Source of the DNA: JAMHWD01 sp035911135
GTDB taxonomy: Bacteria > Pseudomonadota > Alphaproteobacteria > Micavibrionales > Micavibrionaceae
Assembly (NCBI GenBank): GCA_035911135.1
Contig: JAMHWD010000027.1
Location: forward strand, 1-64,000
DNA: 64,000 nt
Reading direction: 5' to 3'
Shown here: positions 52,045-61,135 of the stretch, piece by piece
Numbering within the stretch: position 1 is the stretch's first letter
Layout: each line of letters starts with the position of its first letter
The notes under the pieces: generated by a model
The model's database searches: none
The model's input: only the letters and a program-made list of their open reading frames with translations
What the model was told of the DNA's origin: nothing
Translations under genes and position numbers: made by a program

Positions 52045-52524
52045 ATGCGCTGCCCGTTTTGCGGATTTAACGAGACACAAGTCAAGGACTCGCGGCCGTC
52101 GGAGGATAACGCTTCCATCCGCCGCCGCCGGTCATGCCCGGAATGTGAGCAGCGCTTTACCACCTTCGAGCGTGTGCAATTGCGCGAGATGACGGTCCTC
52201 AAATCCGGCGGGCGCAAGCAGCCGTTCGATAGTGACAAGATCATTAAGTCCATGCAGATAGCCCTGCAAAAGCGCCCCGTGGCGATTGAGAAAATCGAAA
52301 AGGTCGCCAGCGGTATCGTGCGAAAGCTGGAATCCGAAGGCGAGCAGGAAATTGCTTCCAAGCATATCGGCGAGGAGGTTATGACCGCCTTGAAAGAGCT
52401 GGATGAGGTGGGGTACATCCGCTATGCCTCCGTCTATCAGGATTTCCGCAAGCCGGAGGATTTTGACCGCTTTCTGGATGATATCCGCACACTTCAAACC
52501 AAGAAAAAGCAAAAGGCCGTTTAG
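52045..52524 (+). CDS. nrdR: Transcriptional repressor NrdR
   Basis: NrdR represses ribonucleotide reductase genes when dATP is high. The N-terminal zinc ribbon has two CxxC pairs (MRCPFCGF and SCPECEQR), and an ATP-cone domain follows (VLKSGGRKQPFDSDKIIKSM). 159 residues. Ten bases follow glyA. Confidence 0.96.
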   Translation: MRCPFCGFNETQVKDSRPSEDNASIRRRRSCPECEQRFTTFERVQLREMTVLKSGGRKQPFDSDKIIKSMQIALQKRPVAIEKIEKVASGIVRKLESEGEQEIASKHIGEEVMTALKELDEVGYIRYASVYQDFRKPEDFDRFLDDIRTLQTKKKQKAV

Positions 52525-52526
52525 CC

Positions 52527-53612
52527 ATGGCATCCGCGCATGATGAACATTTCATGCGTTACGCCCTGAATCTTGCAAGGGCCGGGCTGGGTCGCACTGC
52601 GCCCAATCCATCCGTTGGCTGCGTTATCGTCAAAAATGGTGTTGTGATTGCTGCCGCTCGTACGGCAGATAGCGGCCGTCCTCATGCGGAAACACAAGCT
52701 CTTGCCATGGCAGGGAAGGCGGCGAAAGGCGCGGATGTGTACGTATCACTGGAGCCATGTTCCCATATCGGCAAGACTGGTCCTTGTGCCAAGGCTTTGA
52801 TCGAAGCGGGAGTGGCGCGCGTGATTTCGGCCTGCCGCGATCGCAACCCCAAAGTATCGGGCACCGGGCATGAGATGCTGCGAGACGCCGGTATAGCTGT
52901 CATTGAGGATGTTTTACGCGCCGAGGCTGAGGCTTTGAATAAGGGATTTTTCCTCACGCAAACCCAGCAGCGCCCATTTGTTACACTTAAGCTGGCTGCA
53001 TCACTGGATGGCAAGATTGCCATGGCCTCCGGGGAAAGTCAGTGGATTACCGGTGCGCAGGCGCGGCGAAAGTCCCATCAACTCCGTAGCTCTCATGATG
53101 CCATTATGGCCGGGATCGGCACGGTGAACCGCGATGACCCGCAATTTACCACACGCTATCCCGGACTTATCCACAAGGCTGTGCGCGTGATTGCTGATAG
53201 TTCTTTGCGTATGGATATTACTGCAAAACTGGTTCAATCGGCCCAAGATGAGCCGTTATGGATCATGCATGGAGCCGCAGATGAGACAAAAAAAGCGCGG
53301 CTGAAAGAGGCTGGCGCAAGGCTTTTTGAATGCAATACCAGGGATTTAAAGGCGCTTTTGAAAATTCTGGCTGAAAACGGCATTACGCGCCTGCTGGTGG
53401 AGGGCGGGGCTGGAATCCATTCCTCCTTCCTGACATCGGGTCTGTTTGACCAGATGGCACTATTCCGCGCCTCATCCATATTGGGCGGTGGTGCAAAAGA
53501 TGCCTTTGCCGGACTTGATATTATGCGCCTGAGCGATAGTTTGAAGCTGGTCTGTACCGGCATCGAAATTCTGGGCAAGGACAGGCTCGAAATATACGAG
53601 GCACCGCAATAA
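52527..53612 (+). CDS. ribD: Bifunctional riboflavin biosynthesis deaminase/reductase RibD
   Basis: RibD deaminates and then reduces the pyrimidine intermediate. The zinc site of the deaminase is HAETQAL together with CSHIGKTGPC. The C-terminal reductase begins FVTLKLAASLDGKIAMASGE and has LLVEGGAGIHSSFL. 361 residues. Two bases after nrdR. Confidence 0.95.
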   Translation: MASAHDEHFMRYALNLARAGLGRTAPNPSVGCVIVKNGVVIAAARTADSGRPHAETQALAMAGKAAKGADVYVSLEPCSHIGKTGPCAKALIEAGVARVISACRDRNPKVSGTGHEMLRDAGIAVIEDVLRAEAEALNKGFFLTQTQQRPFVTLKLAASLDGKIAMASGESQWITGAQARRKSHQLRSSHDAIMAGIGTVNRDDPQFTTRYPGLIHKAVRVIADSSLRMDITAKLVQSAQDEPLWIMHGAADETKKARLKEAGARLFECNTRDLKALLKILAENGITRLLVEGGAGIHSSFLTSGLFDQMALFRASSILGGGAKDAFAGLDIMRLSDSLKLVCTGIEILGKDRLEIYEAPQ

Positions 53613-54217
53613 TGTTTACAGGTCTGGTTCAGGATATTGGAAATTTAAGGGGCGCTGAGGATAAAGGCGCAAACCGCCGCATTGTTATTGAAACTTCCCT
53701 TGATATGACAGCCCATGAGATCGGAGCCTCGATCGCCTGTTCCGGTGTATGTCTGACGGTGGTGGAGAAGGGCAATGACTGGTTTGCTGCCGATATCTCG
53801 CCGGAGACGCTGGATAAAACCCTTATCGGGCGCTGGGCGGCGGGGCAGAAAATCAATCTGGAGCCATCATTAAAACTGGGCGATGAGATGGGCGGTCATA
53901 TTGTCAGCGGCCATGTTGACGGGCTGGCGCGTCTCGTCCGTGTCGATGATCAAGGCGGGGCTTGGGAGCTAAGAATCGAGCCGCCTGCCGGGTTAATGAA
54001 GTTTATCGCGGGCAAAGGTTCTGTGGCCCTGAACGGAATATCCCTGACGGTGAATGATGTGGATGATAGAGGCTTTACCGTCATGATTATCCCGCATACA
54101 TGGGATGCGACGGATCTTTCATCCTTGAAACAGGGCGATTTTATGCATATAGAAATCGACATGCTGGCGCGTTATGCCGCCCGCATCATTGAATTCGGGC
54201 AATCAGGCAAGGCATGA
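53612..54217 (+). CDS. ribE: Riboflavin synthase alpha subunit
   Basis: This enzyme dismutates two lumazines into riboflavin. Two lumazine-binding repeats are visible: MFTGLVQDIGNLR with ACSGVCLTVV, and GHIVSGHVDGLARL with VALNGISLTVNDVD. 201 residues. One base overlaps ribD (TAATG). Confidence 0.95.
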   Translation: MFTGLVQDIGNLRGAEDKGANRRIVIETSLDMTAHEIGASIACSGVCLTVVEKGNDWFAADISPETLDKTLIGRWAAGQKINLEPSLKLGDEMGGHIVSGHVDGLARLVRVDDQGGAWELRIEPPAGLMKFIAGKGSVALNGISLTVNDVDDRGFTVMIIPHTWDATDLSSLKQGDFMHIEIDMLARYAARIIEFGQSGKA

Positions 54218-55350
54218 AAACAATCTCCAAAGGCGATATTCGCGATGCGCGTCTGGCAACCGATGACCAGCCTGTGCTCTCATCTGTTGATGAGATATTG
54301 GCTGATATCCGCGCCGGAAAACCTGTCATTATTGTTGATGATGAAGACCGCGAGAATGAAGGTGATCTGATTGTTGCCGCTGATCTGGCCACGGCAGAGA
54401 GCATTAATTTCATGGCCCGCGAAGGCCGGGGCTTGATTTGTCTGCCGATGGAAAGCGCGATGATTGATCGTCTGGGTCTTGAGCAGATGGGGCGCGGCAA
54501 TAACACGCATCACCGCACTGCCTTTACAGTCTCGATTGAGGCCAAAGAAGGAGTGACAACCGGGATTTCAGTCGCTGACCGCGCCCATACCATCAAGACC
54601 GCTATTGACCCGAAAACGGGCCCGAATGACATCGCAACGCCGGGTCACGTCTTCCCGTTGCGCGCCCGCGATGGCGGTGTTCTGGTTCGCGCCGGGCATA
54701 CGGAGGCCGCTGTGGATCTCGCCAAGATGGCTGGTTTTTCCGGCGCGGGGGTCATATGCGAGATTATGAATGATGATGGCACGATGGCCCGCCTGCCGGA
54801 TCTGGTGGGCTTTGCACAGCGTCATGCCCTGAAAATCGGAACTATCGCTGATCTGATTGCTTATCGCCGCACGCGCGAGAGCCTTGTCAGACAGGTCTAT
54901 CAGGGCAATATCACATCAGCCCATGGCGGTGATTTCACCATGATTGTCTATGCCAATACGCTGCATTATGCCGAGCATATTGCTTTGGTAAAGGGCGGTA
55001 TCAAGGGAGGTGATCCTGTTCTGGTCCGGATGCACGCTCTGAACTTTATGAACGATGTTCTGGGCGCAGGGGATTCGATCCTGCAAAAATCCATGGATAT
55101 CATCAGCAAGGCCGGGCAGGGCGTTATCGTGATCCTGCGCGAACCCAATCCCACCAATCTTTCCCAGAGCCTTGCCGAGAAGCAGGACGGAGGAAAGACA
55201 CAAATTCTGCGAGATTATGGGATCGGCGCACAGATATTGCGCGATCTGGGAATCAAAAAAATGACGCTTTTGACCAATTCTCCCAAGGCCATAGCCGGGC
55301 TGGAAGGATATGATCTTGAAGTCGCAGGCTATCAACCAATCAATATTTAA
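54214..55350 (+). CDS. ribB: 3,4-dihydroxy-2-butanone 4-phosphate synthase with degenerate GTP-cyclohydrolase-II domain (RibBX type)
   Basis: The N-terminal domain (about 25-225) is an active-looking RibB: DDEDRENEGDLIVAA, GRGLICLPM, HRTAFTVSIEAKEG, and GHVFPLRARDGGVLVRAGHT. The C-terminal domain (about 230-378) keeps the RibA fold (RDYGIGAQILRDLGI) but lacks the zinc cysteines. The usual CxxxxxxxxxxCxC stretch is replaced by RMHALNFMNDVLGAGDSILQ. It is therefore probably not a GTP cyclohydrolase. Such RibBX proteins occur in alpha- and betaproteobacteria; a true ribA must be elsewhere. Overlaps ribE by four bases. Confidence 0.9.
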   Translation: MKTISKGDIRDARLATDDQPVLSSVDEILADIRAGKPVIIVDDEDRENEGDLIVAADLATAESINFMAREGRGLICLPMESAMIDRLGLEQMGRGNNTHHRTAFTVSIEAKEGVTTGISVADRAHTIKTAIDPKTGPNDIATPGHVFPLRARDGGVLVRAGHTEAAVDLAKMAGFSGAGVICEIMNDDGTMARLPDLVGFAQRHALKIGTIADLIAYRRTRESLVRQVYQGNITSAHGGDFTMIVYANTLHYAEHIALVKGGIKGGDPVLVRMHALNFMNDVLGAGDSILQKSMDIISKAGQGVIVILREPNPTNLSQSLAEKQDGGKTQILRDYGIGAQILRDLGIKKMTLLTNSPKAIAGLEGYDLEVAGYQPINI

Positions 55351-55365
55351 AGCCACGGAAACATC

Positions 55366-55824
55366 ATGACAAAGCCAACCATTCTGCTTGTTGAATCTCC
55401 TTATTACCGCCATATCTCTGATCATCTGGCCCAGGGCGCGATTGAGGCGCTGGCTGATGCCGGGGCGCTGTTTGAGCGCGTGGAGGTTGCCGGCGCGCTG
55501 GAAATTCCCATGGCCATCAAAATGGCGGCGCAGAGCACCAAGAATGCTTTGGGCAGAAGCAAATATGATGGATATGTGGCTTTGGGCTGTATTATCCGCG
55601 GCGAGACTTCGCATTACGATATTGTCTGTAATGAAAGTGCCGCCGGGCTTTCTTATCTGGCCTTGCACATGGATTTGATTATCGGGAATGGTATTTTAAC
55701 TTGCGAAAATGAAGCGCAAGCCCTAGAAAGAGCGCGGCCTGATCTCAAAAACAAGGGCGCAGATGCCGTTAATGCGGTACTGGGCCTTTTGGACTTGCAA
55801 AAACGCTTTCGAGGCCAAATCTAG
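55366..55824 (+). CDS. ribH: 6,7-dimethyl-8-ribityllumazine synthase
   Basis: RibH joins the ribityl-pyrimidine and dihydroxybutanone phosphate. The conserved motifs are VAGALEIPMAIKMA, GCIIRGETSHYDIVCNES and GNGILTCENEAQALERA. 152 residues. Downstream of ribBX with 15 bases between. Confidence 0.95.
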   Translation: MTKPTILLVESPYYRHISDHLAQGAIEALADAGALFERVEVAGALEIPMAIKMAAQSTKNALGRSKYDGYVALGCIIRGETSHYDIVCNESAAGLSYLALHMDLIIGNGILTCENEAQALERARPDLKNKGADAVNAVLGLLDLQKRFRGQI

Positions 55825-55841
55825 ATTTAAAGAAACCTGTC

Positions 55842-56321
55842 ATGAGTGATGCCGCTAAAAAAGACCTTCCTCCGGCCAGTGCGCGTTCGCGCAGCGCAAG
55901 GCTTGTGGCCGTGCAGGTTTTATATGAAATCCATCATAATCACGAACCAGTCAATGAGGTTCTGGCGGATTATCTGGGCCGCGGCGACCGCATGGAGCTG
56001 GATGGCGAGCCTATGGTGCTGCCTGATGGTATTTTGCTAAAGAAGATTGTAACGGGTGTGGCTGAGCGTCAGGCGGATCTGGCAGGCTTGATCGAGGGGG
56101 CGTTGGCCCAAAAAAGCCAAGGTGGTCCTGCACTGGCAACCGAGGCCTTGCTGCAGTCGATATTCCTGTGCGGCGCTTATGAATTGCTGGCGCATGAGGA
56201 TATTGATGCGCCCATAATCATCAATGACTATCTGGATGTGGCGCATGGCTTTTATGATGAGCCGCAGGTCAAGTTGGTAAACTGGGTGCTGGATACCATT
56301 AAAAAAAGCACGAGATCCTAA
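55842..56321 (+). CDS. nusB: Transcription antitermination factor NusB
   Basis: NusB acts with S10 and SuhB in rRNA antitermination. The N-terminal RSARLVAVQVLYEIHHNHEP and the C-terminal APIIINDYLDVAHGFYDEPQ and KLVNWVLDTI are family blocks. 159 residues. The last gene of the riboflavin unit; suhB is also in the window. Confidence 0.94.
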   Translation: MSDAAKKDLPPASARSRSARLVAVQVLYEIHHNHEPVNEVLADYLGRGDRMELDGEPMVLPDGILLKKIVTGVAERQADLAGLIEGALAQKSQGGPALATEALLQSIFLCGAYELLAHEDIDAPIIINDYLDVAHGFYDEPQVKLVNWVLDTIKKSTRS

Positions 56322-56336
56322 GGATTTTAAGGTTTT

Positions 56337-56354
56337 TAGATAAAATTTTATCTA
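56337..56354. repeat. Perfect 18-bp AT-rich palindrome
   Basis: TAGATAAAATTTTATCTA is a perfect palindrome 15 bases after nusB and about 80 bases before fliL. It could be an operator or a weak terminator. A matched protein is unknown. Confidence 0.6.
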
Positions 56355-56436
56355 TAAATAACCCCGATTTAAGGTTTTCATATTATTCTCGATAGAAGTG
56401 GGTTCATAAAAAACACTTTTGGGGTGAATAAAAACA

Positions 56437-56934
56437 ATGAAAATTATGATTATGGTCGTTGCTGCCCTGGCGATATTGGGCGGCGGTGGCGCCGGAGCAT
56501 ATTTCTATTTCATGAAGCCAGCGGAGGCCTCGGAAGGTGAGGCCGCCAAGAAGGATGTTCATGCGGAAAAGGCGGCCTCCAAGGACGATCATAAAGAAAA
56601 ATCCCATGGCGAACATATGGAGTTTGTGGAGCTGGACCCGTTGATCCTGCCGATTATTGACGATGAAGGCGTAAACCAGATTGTCAGCGTAGTGGTGGCC
56701 ATCGAGGTTGGCACACCCGAATCAGCGGCAACGGTCAAAACCATGACCCCGCGTCTTAAAGATGCCTACATTCAGGAATTATATGGTGTTTTGAACAAGC
56801 ACGCCGGCATGAAAGGCGGCGTAATTCAGGTTGGCATGATGAAAGAGCGCCTGAATAAAATCAGTACCAAGGTTCTGGGCGAGGATGTTGTGAATGATGT
56901 CCTTCTGCAAGTGGTACAACAGAACCCGATCTAG
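56437..56934 (+). CDS. fliL: FliL-like flagellar basal-body-associated protein
   Basis: FliL is a single-pass inner-membrane protein near the flagellar stator. A membrane segment (about residues 4-24; IMVVAALAILGGGGAGAYFY) is followed by an acidic and Lys-rich linker (about 30-58) and a periplasmic domain (EFVELDPLILPIIDDEGVNQ and VVVAIEVGTPESAATV). 165 residues. No other flagellar gene is in the window, so it is isolated from a motility cluster. A terminator follows. Confidence 0.87.
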   Translation: MKIMIMVVAALAILGGGGAGAYFYFMKPAEASEGEAAKKDVHAEKAASKDDHKEKSHGEHMEFVELDPLILPIIDDEGVNQIVSVVVAIEVGTPESAATVKTMTPRLKDAYIQELYGVLNKHAGMKGGVIQVGMMKERLNKISTKVLGEDVVNDVLLQVVQQNPI

Positions 56935-57002
56935 GAATTGTAAAGGTTTGGGCCTTGGCTTATGCACAGGCCCGAAGATGTGAACCCTCTGTAACTGTAG
57001 TT

Positions 57003-57034
57003 AATCCCGCCCTTGAAAAGGCGGGATTTTTTTT
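57003..57034 (+). terminator. Rho-independent terminator after fliL
   Basis: A 9-bp stem AATCCCGCC/GGCGGGATT with an eight-base loop is followed by eight T. It lies 70 bases after the fliL stop. Confidence 0.93.
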
Positions 57035-57176
57035 GCGGCGCAACACAAGTCACCCCAGATTCTGACTTTGCGATCAAGATATTACCCGTTATCATCCTGC
57101 CTTAATCTTTGGAATCTCTCCAAAAATTTTAAATGAATAAAAAATTACCAATCATCAATAGTGAGGATTATCTTTA

Positions 57177-59306
57177 ATGGAAGCCATGTTTTTACTTATT
57201 GCCTGTTGTGGCACTTTGGCGCTGATATACAGCGCTGCCGCATCGCGCCAGATCATGGGGCTTAGCGCCGGGTCGGCTAGAATGCAGGAAATTGCTGCGG
57301 CAATTCAGGAAGGCGCGCGCGCTTATCTGAACCGTCAGTACAGAACGATTGCCATTGTGGGCGTTGTTGTTACTGTTTTGCTGAATGGGCTTTTGGGCTG
57401 GTGGGTTGCCACAGGCTTCGTCATTGGCGCTGTTCTTTCAGGTCTGGCCGGTTATAACGGCATGATTGTATCCGTTCGTGCGAACGTGCGTACGACACAG
57501 GCTGCGACTGAAGGCCTGGATAAGGCCCTGGGCGTGTCATTCAAGGCAGGCGCAATCACCGGGATGCTGGTGGTGGGGCTTGGTCTTCTGGGCGTTGCCG
57601 CTTATTACTATTTCCTGCTGGAATACTGGAATTATGCCGATGCGACAGCCGAGCAGAAAATGGTCATTCTGCGCCATGTTCTGGAAGGTCTTGTTGCCCT
57701 TGGTTTTGGTGCGTCGCTGATTTCGATCTTCGCGCGTCTGGGCGGCGGTATCTTCACCAAAGGCGCTGATGTTGGTGCTGACCTCGTAGGTAAGGTGGAA
57801 GCCGGTATCCCGGAAGATGATCCCCGCAATCCTGCTGTTATCGCCGATAACGTGGGCGATAACGTAGGCGATTGCGCCGGTATGGCCGCTGATCTTTTTG
57901 AAACTTACGCCGTGACCGTGGTGGCAACGATGCTGATCGCTTTCAGCGCCTTTGCACCGCAAGCGGTTGAAGCCATGATGATGTTCCCGCTGCTGATCGG
58001 TGCGATTGGTATTCTGGGCTCGGTTGCAGGCACGTTCTTTGTGCGTCTGGACGAGAAAAGAAACATCATGCGCGCCCTATACAAGGGGTTCGTTGCCAGC
58101 GCCATATTCTCAGGCCTCTTTATTGCCGTTATGGTTGGCAATATCGGGATTGAGGGCGGTATTCCCATGGCCGATGGCTCGTTCATCACCATGATGGATC
58201 TGCTGAAATGCGTTGTAACAGGATTGGTGGTAACAGGCCTGATCGTCTGGATTACCGAATTCTACACATCTACAGCTTTCCGCCCTGTGCGCGAGATTGC
58301 CAAGGCTTCGGAAACGGGCCATGGCACAAACGTGATTCAAGGCTTGGCTGTTTCCATGGAAGCGACTGCTCTGCCGGTTCTGGTAATCTGCGGCGGTATC
58401 TATGTGGCATTCTCGCTGGCTGGTCTTTACGGTATTGCGATTGCGGCTACGGCCATGCTGTCGCTGGCCGGGATGGTCGTGGCGCTGGATGCCTATGGTC
58501 CGGTAACGGATAATGCCGGCGGCATTGCCGAGATGGCGAATCTGCCCAAGGAAATCCGCGTGACAACAGATGCGCTGGATGCCGTGGGCAATACGACCAA
58601 GGCCGTAACAAAAGGTTATGCGATTGGTTCGGCCGGTCTGGCCGCGCTGGTTCTCTTTGCCGCCTACACGGAGGAGATCAAGCACTACCTGCCGCAATAC
58701 AAGGATCTGCGTTTTGAACTGACTGACCCTTATGTGGTGATTGGTCTGTTCATTGGCGGCTTGTTGCCTTACCTGTTTGGCGCGATGTCGATGACGGCCG
58801 TTGGCCGCGCGGCGTCCAGCGTTGTGGTTGAGGTTCGCCGCCAGTTTCGCGAGATCCCCGGCATTATGCAAGGAACGGCCAAGCCTGAATACGGCGCGGC
58901 TGTTGACATGCTGACACGCGCGGCGATCAAGGAAATGATTGTGCCTTCGCTTCTGCCTGTGGCGGCGCCTGTGGTGCTGTTCTTGACGGTGGCGTATCTG
59001 ACAGGTGATTTTGCTCCGGCCTTCCAGGCTCTGGGCGCATTACTGCTGGGTACGATTGTGACGGGCCTGTTTGTCGCTATCTCGATGACATCGGGCGGCG
59101 GCGCATGGGATAACGCCAAGAAGTTCATCGAGGAAGGCCATTTCGGCGGCAAGGGCTCTGAAGCTCATAAGGCTGCTGTGACTGGCGATACTGTTGGCGA
59201 TCCGTACAAGGATACAGCTGGCCCTGCTGTGAACCCGCTGATCAAGATTGCAAACATTGTTGCTATTTTGCTGGTGGCGATCATGGCGAAATTCTTGGGC
59301 GCTTAA
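57177..59306 (+). CDS. hppA: K+-independent H+-translocating pyrophosphatase
   Basis: This membrane pump uses pyrophosphate hydrolysis to move protons. About 16 membrane segments are present. The PPi-binding site is DVGADLVGKVEAGIPEDDPR, followed by NVGDNVGDCAGMAADLFETY. The potassium specificity site reads GNTTKAVTKG, with Lys and Thr at the positions that mark the K+-independent group; K+-dependent pumps have Ala and Gly. 709 residues. ATG 57177 has GAGGA about 13 bases upstream. It is monocistronic between two terminators. Confidence 0.96.
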   Translation: MEAMFLLIACCGTLALIYSAAASRQIMGLSAGSARMQEIAAAIQEGARAYLNRQYRTIAIVGVVVTVLLNGLLGWWVATGFVIGAVLSGLAGYNGMIVSVRANVRTTQAATEGLDKALGVSFKAGAITGMLVVGLGLLGVAAYYYFLLEYWNYADATAEQKMVILRHVLEGLVALGFGASLISIFARLGGGIFTKGADVGADLVGKVEAGIPEDDPRNPAVIADNVGDNVGDCAGMAADLFETYAVTVVATMLIAFSAFAPQAVEAMMMFPLLIGAIGILGSVAGTFFVRLDEKRNIMRALYKGFVASAIFSGLFIAVMVGNIGIEGGIPMADGSFITMMDLLKCVVTGLVVTGLIVWITEFYTSTAFRPVREIAKASETGHGTNVIQGLAVSMEATALPVLVICGGIYVAFSLAGLYGIAIAATAMLSLAGMVVALDAYGPVTDNAGGIAEMANLPKEIRVTTDALDAVGNTTKAVTKGYAIGSAGLAALVLFAAYTEEIKHYLPQYKDLRFELTDPYVVIGLFIGGLLPYLFGAMSMTAVGRAASSVVVEVRRQFREIPGIMQGTAKPEYGAAVDMLTRAAIKEMIVPSLLPVAAPVVLFLTVAYLTGDFAPAFQALGALLLGTIVTGLFVAISMTSGGGAWDNAKKFIEEGHFGGKGSEAHKAAVTGDTVGDPYKDTAGPAVNPLIKIANIVAILLVAIMAKFLGA

Positions 59307-59334
59307 TCGCGGCAAGAGAATATCTGAATAACAA

Positions 59335-59365
59335 AAAACCTCCGGCTTAAACCGGAGGTTTTTTT
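59335..59365. terminator. Terminator between hppA and bamE, works in both directions
   Basis: A perfect stem AAACCTCCGG/CCGGAGGTTT with a six-base loop is followed by T-runs on both strands. It serves hppA on the plus strand and bamE on the minus strand. Confidence 0.93.
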
Positions 59366-59382
59366 ATACGCGTAATTCAAAT

Positions 59383-59841
59383 TTACTGGCGCTTGCCTTC
59401 TTCCTGCGGATTAAAGCGTCCCAGATTACCCAGAAGCTGCTGGGCGAGGGAGTTTTGTTGCCCATGGGTTGGCGTGCTTTCGCGGGAGACTGGGATATCT
59501 TCGCGCCCTTTGCTGGCATCAGCAACCTTGGCAACCTTGCCATCTTCAGGGCTGAAGGTAACCACGACAACGCGCTCTTTCAGGATCTCCGGGTCCAGAA
59601 TTCCGCGCTTTTCCGTCTCCTGCCCAATGTAATACCAGGTGTTCTCATCGAAAGGCGCAACAGTCGTCGGCGAGCCAAGGACTTTCAGCACATCATTGCG
59701 GGTATGCTCTCCGGTCTTGATCTGTTGGAGCTGGTGATCCTCCAGCAAATTCCCGCGATTGGCCATGGTCGGGGTGCAGGCCGCGCCAAGACCGCAAATC
59801 GCCAGAAGGCTGGCTGTGAGCATAAATCTGTTGAATTTCAT
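59383..59841 (-). CDS. bamE: Outer-membrane protein assembly factor BamE
   Basis: BamE is an outer-membrane lipoprotein of the BAM complex. The lipobox is GLGAACTP, with the lipidated Cys near residue 22. The family domain reads TGEHTRNDVLKVLGSPTTVA and ENTWYYIGQETEKRG. The C-terminal 40 residues are a variable tail. ATG 59841 gives 152 residues and has GGTGA upstream; GTG 59850 is possible. Confidence 0.93.
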   Translation of the reverse strand: MKFNRFMLTASLLAICGLGAACTPTMANRGNLLEDHQLQQIKTGEHTRNDVLKVLGSPTTVAPFDENTWYYIGQETEKRGILDPEILKERVVVVTFSPEDGKVAKVADASKGREDIPVSRESTPTHGQQNSLAQQLLGNLGRFNPQEEGKRQ

Positions 59842-59909
59842 CGCTTTCACCGTTTTTTTTCAGTATAAGGCCTTTGGATCATCACAAGGCTGAAGATATT
59901 TATAAAACA

Positions 59910-60440
59910 ATGTTGAGATTTTTAAAACGCGAAAAACCGGAAGATACAGCGGCAAGGCAACTTGTCATGAATGCGCTTTTTCATATTCGCGATCCGCGTT
60001 TTTATGAGGAATATGCTGTGCCCGATACATTCGAAGGGCGTTTTGATCTTTTGCTGTTACATCTGTTCGTGTTGATGAATCGCTGCGTGGATGAAGCAGA
60101 TGGGCAAAGTCTTTCGCAGGCGCTTTTTGATGCGGCATTTCGGAATATGGATCAAACCTTGCGGGAAATGGGTGTTGGCGATGTCGGCATTCCCAAGCGC
60201 ATGAAAAAACTGATGCTGGCCTGTAATGGGCGTATGCACGCCTACAGGGCGGCTTTGCGATCGGAGGATCCGCAAGGGGAAATGGCGCAGGCCTTGCAGC
60301 GTAACCTCTATGCCGGCCTTGATATCACAGGCGAAAAAACCGGTGTGATGGCCCGCTATGTTATGGATTTGGTCAATGACCTGCAGCAGCGCCCTTTTGA
60401 GGCGTTGACATCGGGACGCTATGAATTCGGGAAAGTTTGA
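59910..60440 (+). CDS. Ubiquinol-cytochrome c chaperone (CBP3-like)
   Basis: This is a helical protein of the mitochondrial CBP3 family, which assists cytochrome b assembly. The characteristic stretch is DPRFYEEYAVPDTFEGRFDL, then LLLLHLFVLMNRCVDEADGQ. ATG 59910 gives MLRFLKREKPED and 176 residues; the frame from TTG 59874 adds 12 residues. The neighbouring DUF177 gene follows closely. The same pair precedes rpmF in related bacteria. Confidence 0.85.
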   Translation: MLRFLKREKPEDTAARQLVMNALFHIRDPRFYEEYAVPDTFEGRFDLLLLHLFVLMNRCVDEADGQSLSQALFDAAFRNMDQTLREMGVGDVGIPKRMKKLMLACNGRMHAYRAALRSEDPQGEMAQALQRNLYAGLDITGEKTGVMARYVMDLVNDLQQRPFEALTSGRYEFGKV

Positions 60441-60444
60441 GACT

Positions 60445-61059
60445 ATGAAGCGCAAGAAAGAAGAAACACCCATTATAGAATGGAGCCATCCGCTGGAAGC
60501 TGAAAAGGCCGGCGTCGAGGTTATGGATCTGATCATCAGCCCGCCGGAGGCTGTATTGCCAGCCCTGTGCGAGCGCCTCGGCATTGAGAGGCTGGAGGCC
60601 TGCAAGGCCGATATCCGGCTGGACCGGGAAAAGGGAAATCTGGTGATTTATGTCTCTGGCAAGGTTACGGCCCGCGTTCATCAGAAATGCGTCATAACCC
60701 TGGAGCCTGTTATCAGTGAGATATCGGAAGATTTTGAGGCCTGGTTCAGTGACCCTGAGCAAGCCGTATCGTTGCATAAGGCCCGGCAGATCAAGGAAGC
60801 CGAGAAGTATAATGTCGAGACCCCTATGATGGAGGAGCAGGAAGATCCTGAACCCATTACGGATGGGAAAATCGACCTTGGCGAGGTCGTAACCCAGTTT
60901 TTATCGCTGGCGATTGACCCATATCCCCATGCGCCGGGTGCAAAGGGCGATGAATCGGCTGCGCCTAAGGAAATAAGCGTAATCCCGGAGGAGCGCCGCA
61001 ACCCGTTTGCGGCCTTGAAAGACTGGAAATCAGGCTCCAAGAATGAGGATAATAGCTGA
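60445..61059 (+). CDS. DUF177 family protein (YceD)
   Basis: DUF177/YceD proteins bind 23S rRNA and are usually encoded next to rpmF. The conserved features are IYVSGKVTARVHQKCVITLE (CxVT) and the acidic stretch DGKIDLGEVVTQFLSLAIDP. 204 residues from ATG 60445; the frame from 60421 overlaps the preceding gene. Confidence 0.9.
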   Translation: MKRKKEETPIIEWSHPLEAEKAGVEVMDLIISPPEAVLPALCERLGIERLEACKADIRLDREKGNLVIYVSGKVTARVHQKCVITLEPVISEISEDFEAWFSDPEQAVSLHKARQIKEAEKYNVETPMMEEQEDPEPITDGKIDLGEVVTQFLSLAIDPYPHAPGAKGDESAAPKEISVIPEERRNPFAALKDWKSGSKNEDNS

Positions 61060-61135
61060 AAACACATAATTTTCTTGCCAAGCCCGGCAAAACCCGATAA
61101 ACCTAGCCACCAAATTTGAATAAGGATTAAAAGTC

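Noticed and set aside
52036..52526. Possible FMN riboswitch before ribD
   Set aside because: The gaps from glyA to nrdR and from nrdR to ribD are 9 and 2 bases, leaving no room for a riboswitch.
54916..55668. 250-codon minus-strand frame across ribBX and ribH
   Set aside because: It spans two real genes on the opposite strand and has no start signal.
56935..57176. Possible small RNA between fliL and hppA
   Set aside because: Apart from the fliL terminator, I see no closed stem structure or promoter-terminator pair that would support one.
58110..58871. 253-codon minus-strand frame inside hppA
   Set aside because: It is antisense to the pyrophosphatase, with no domain signal.
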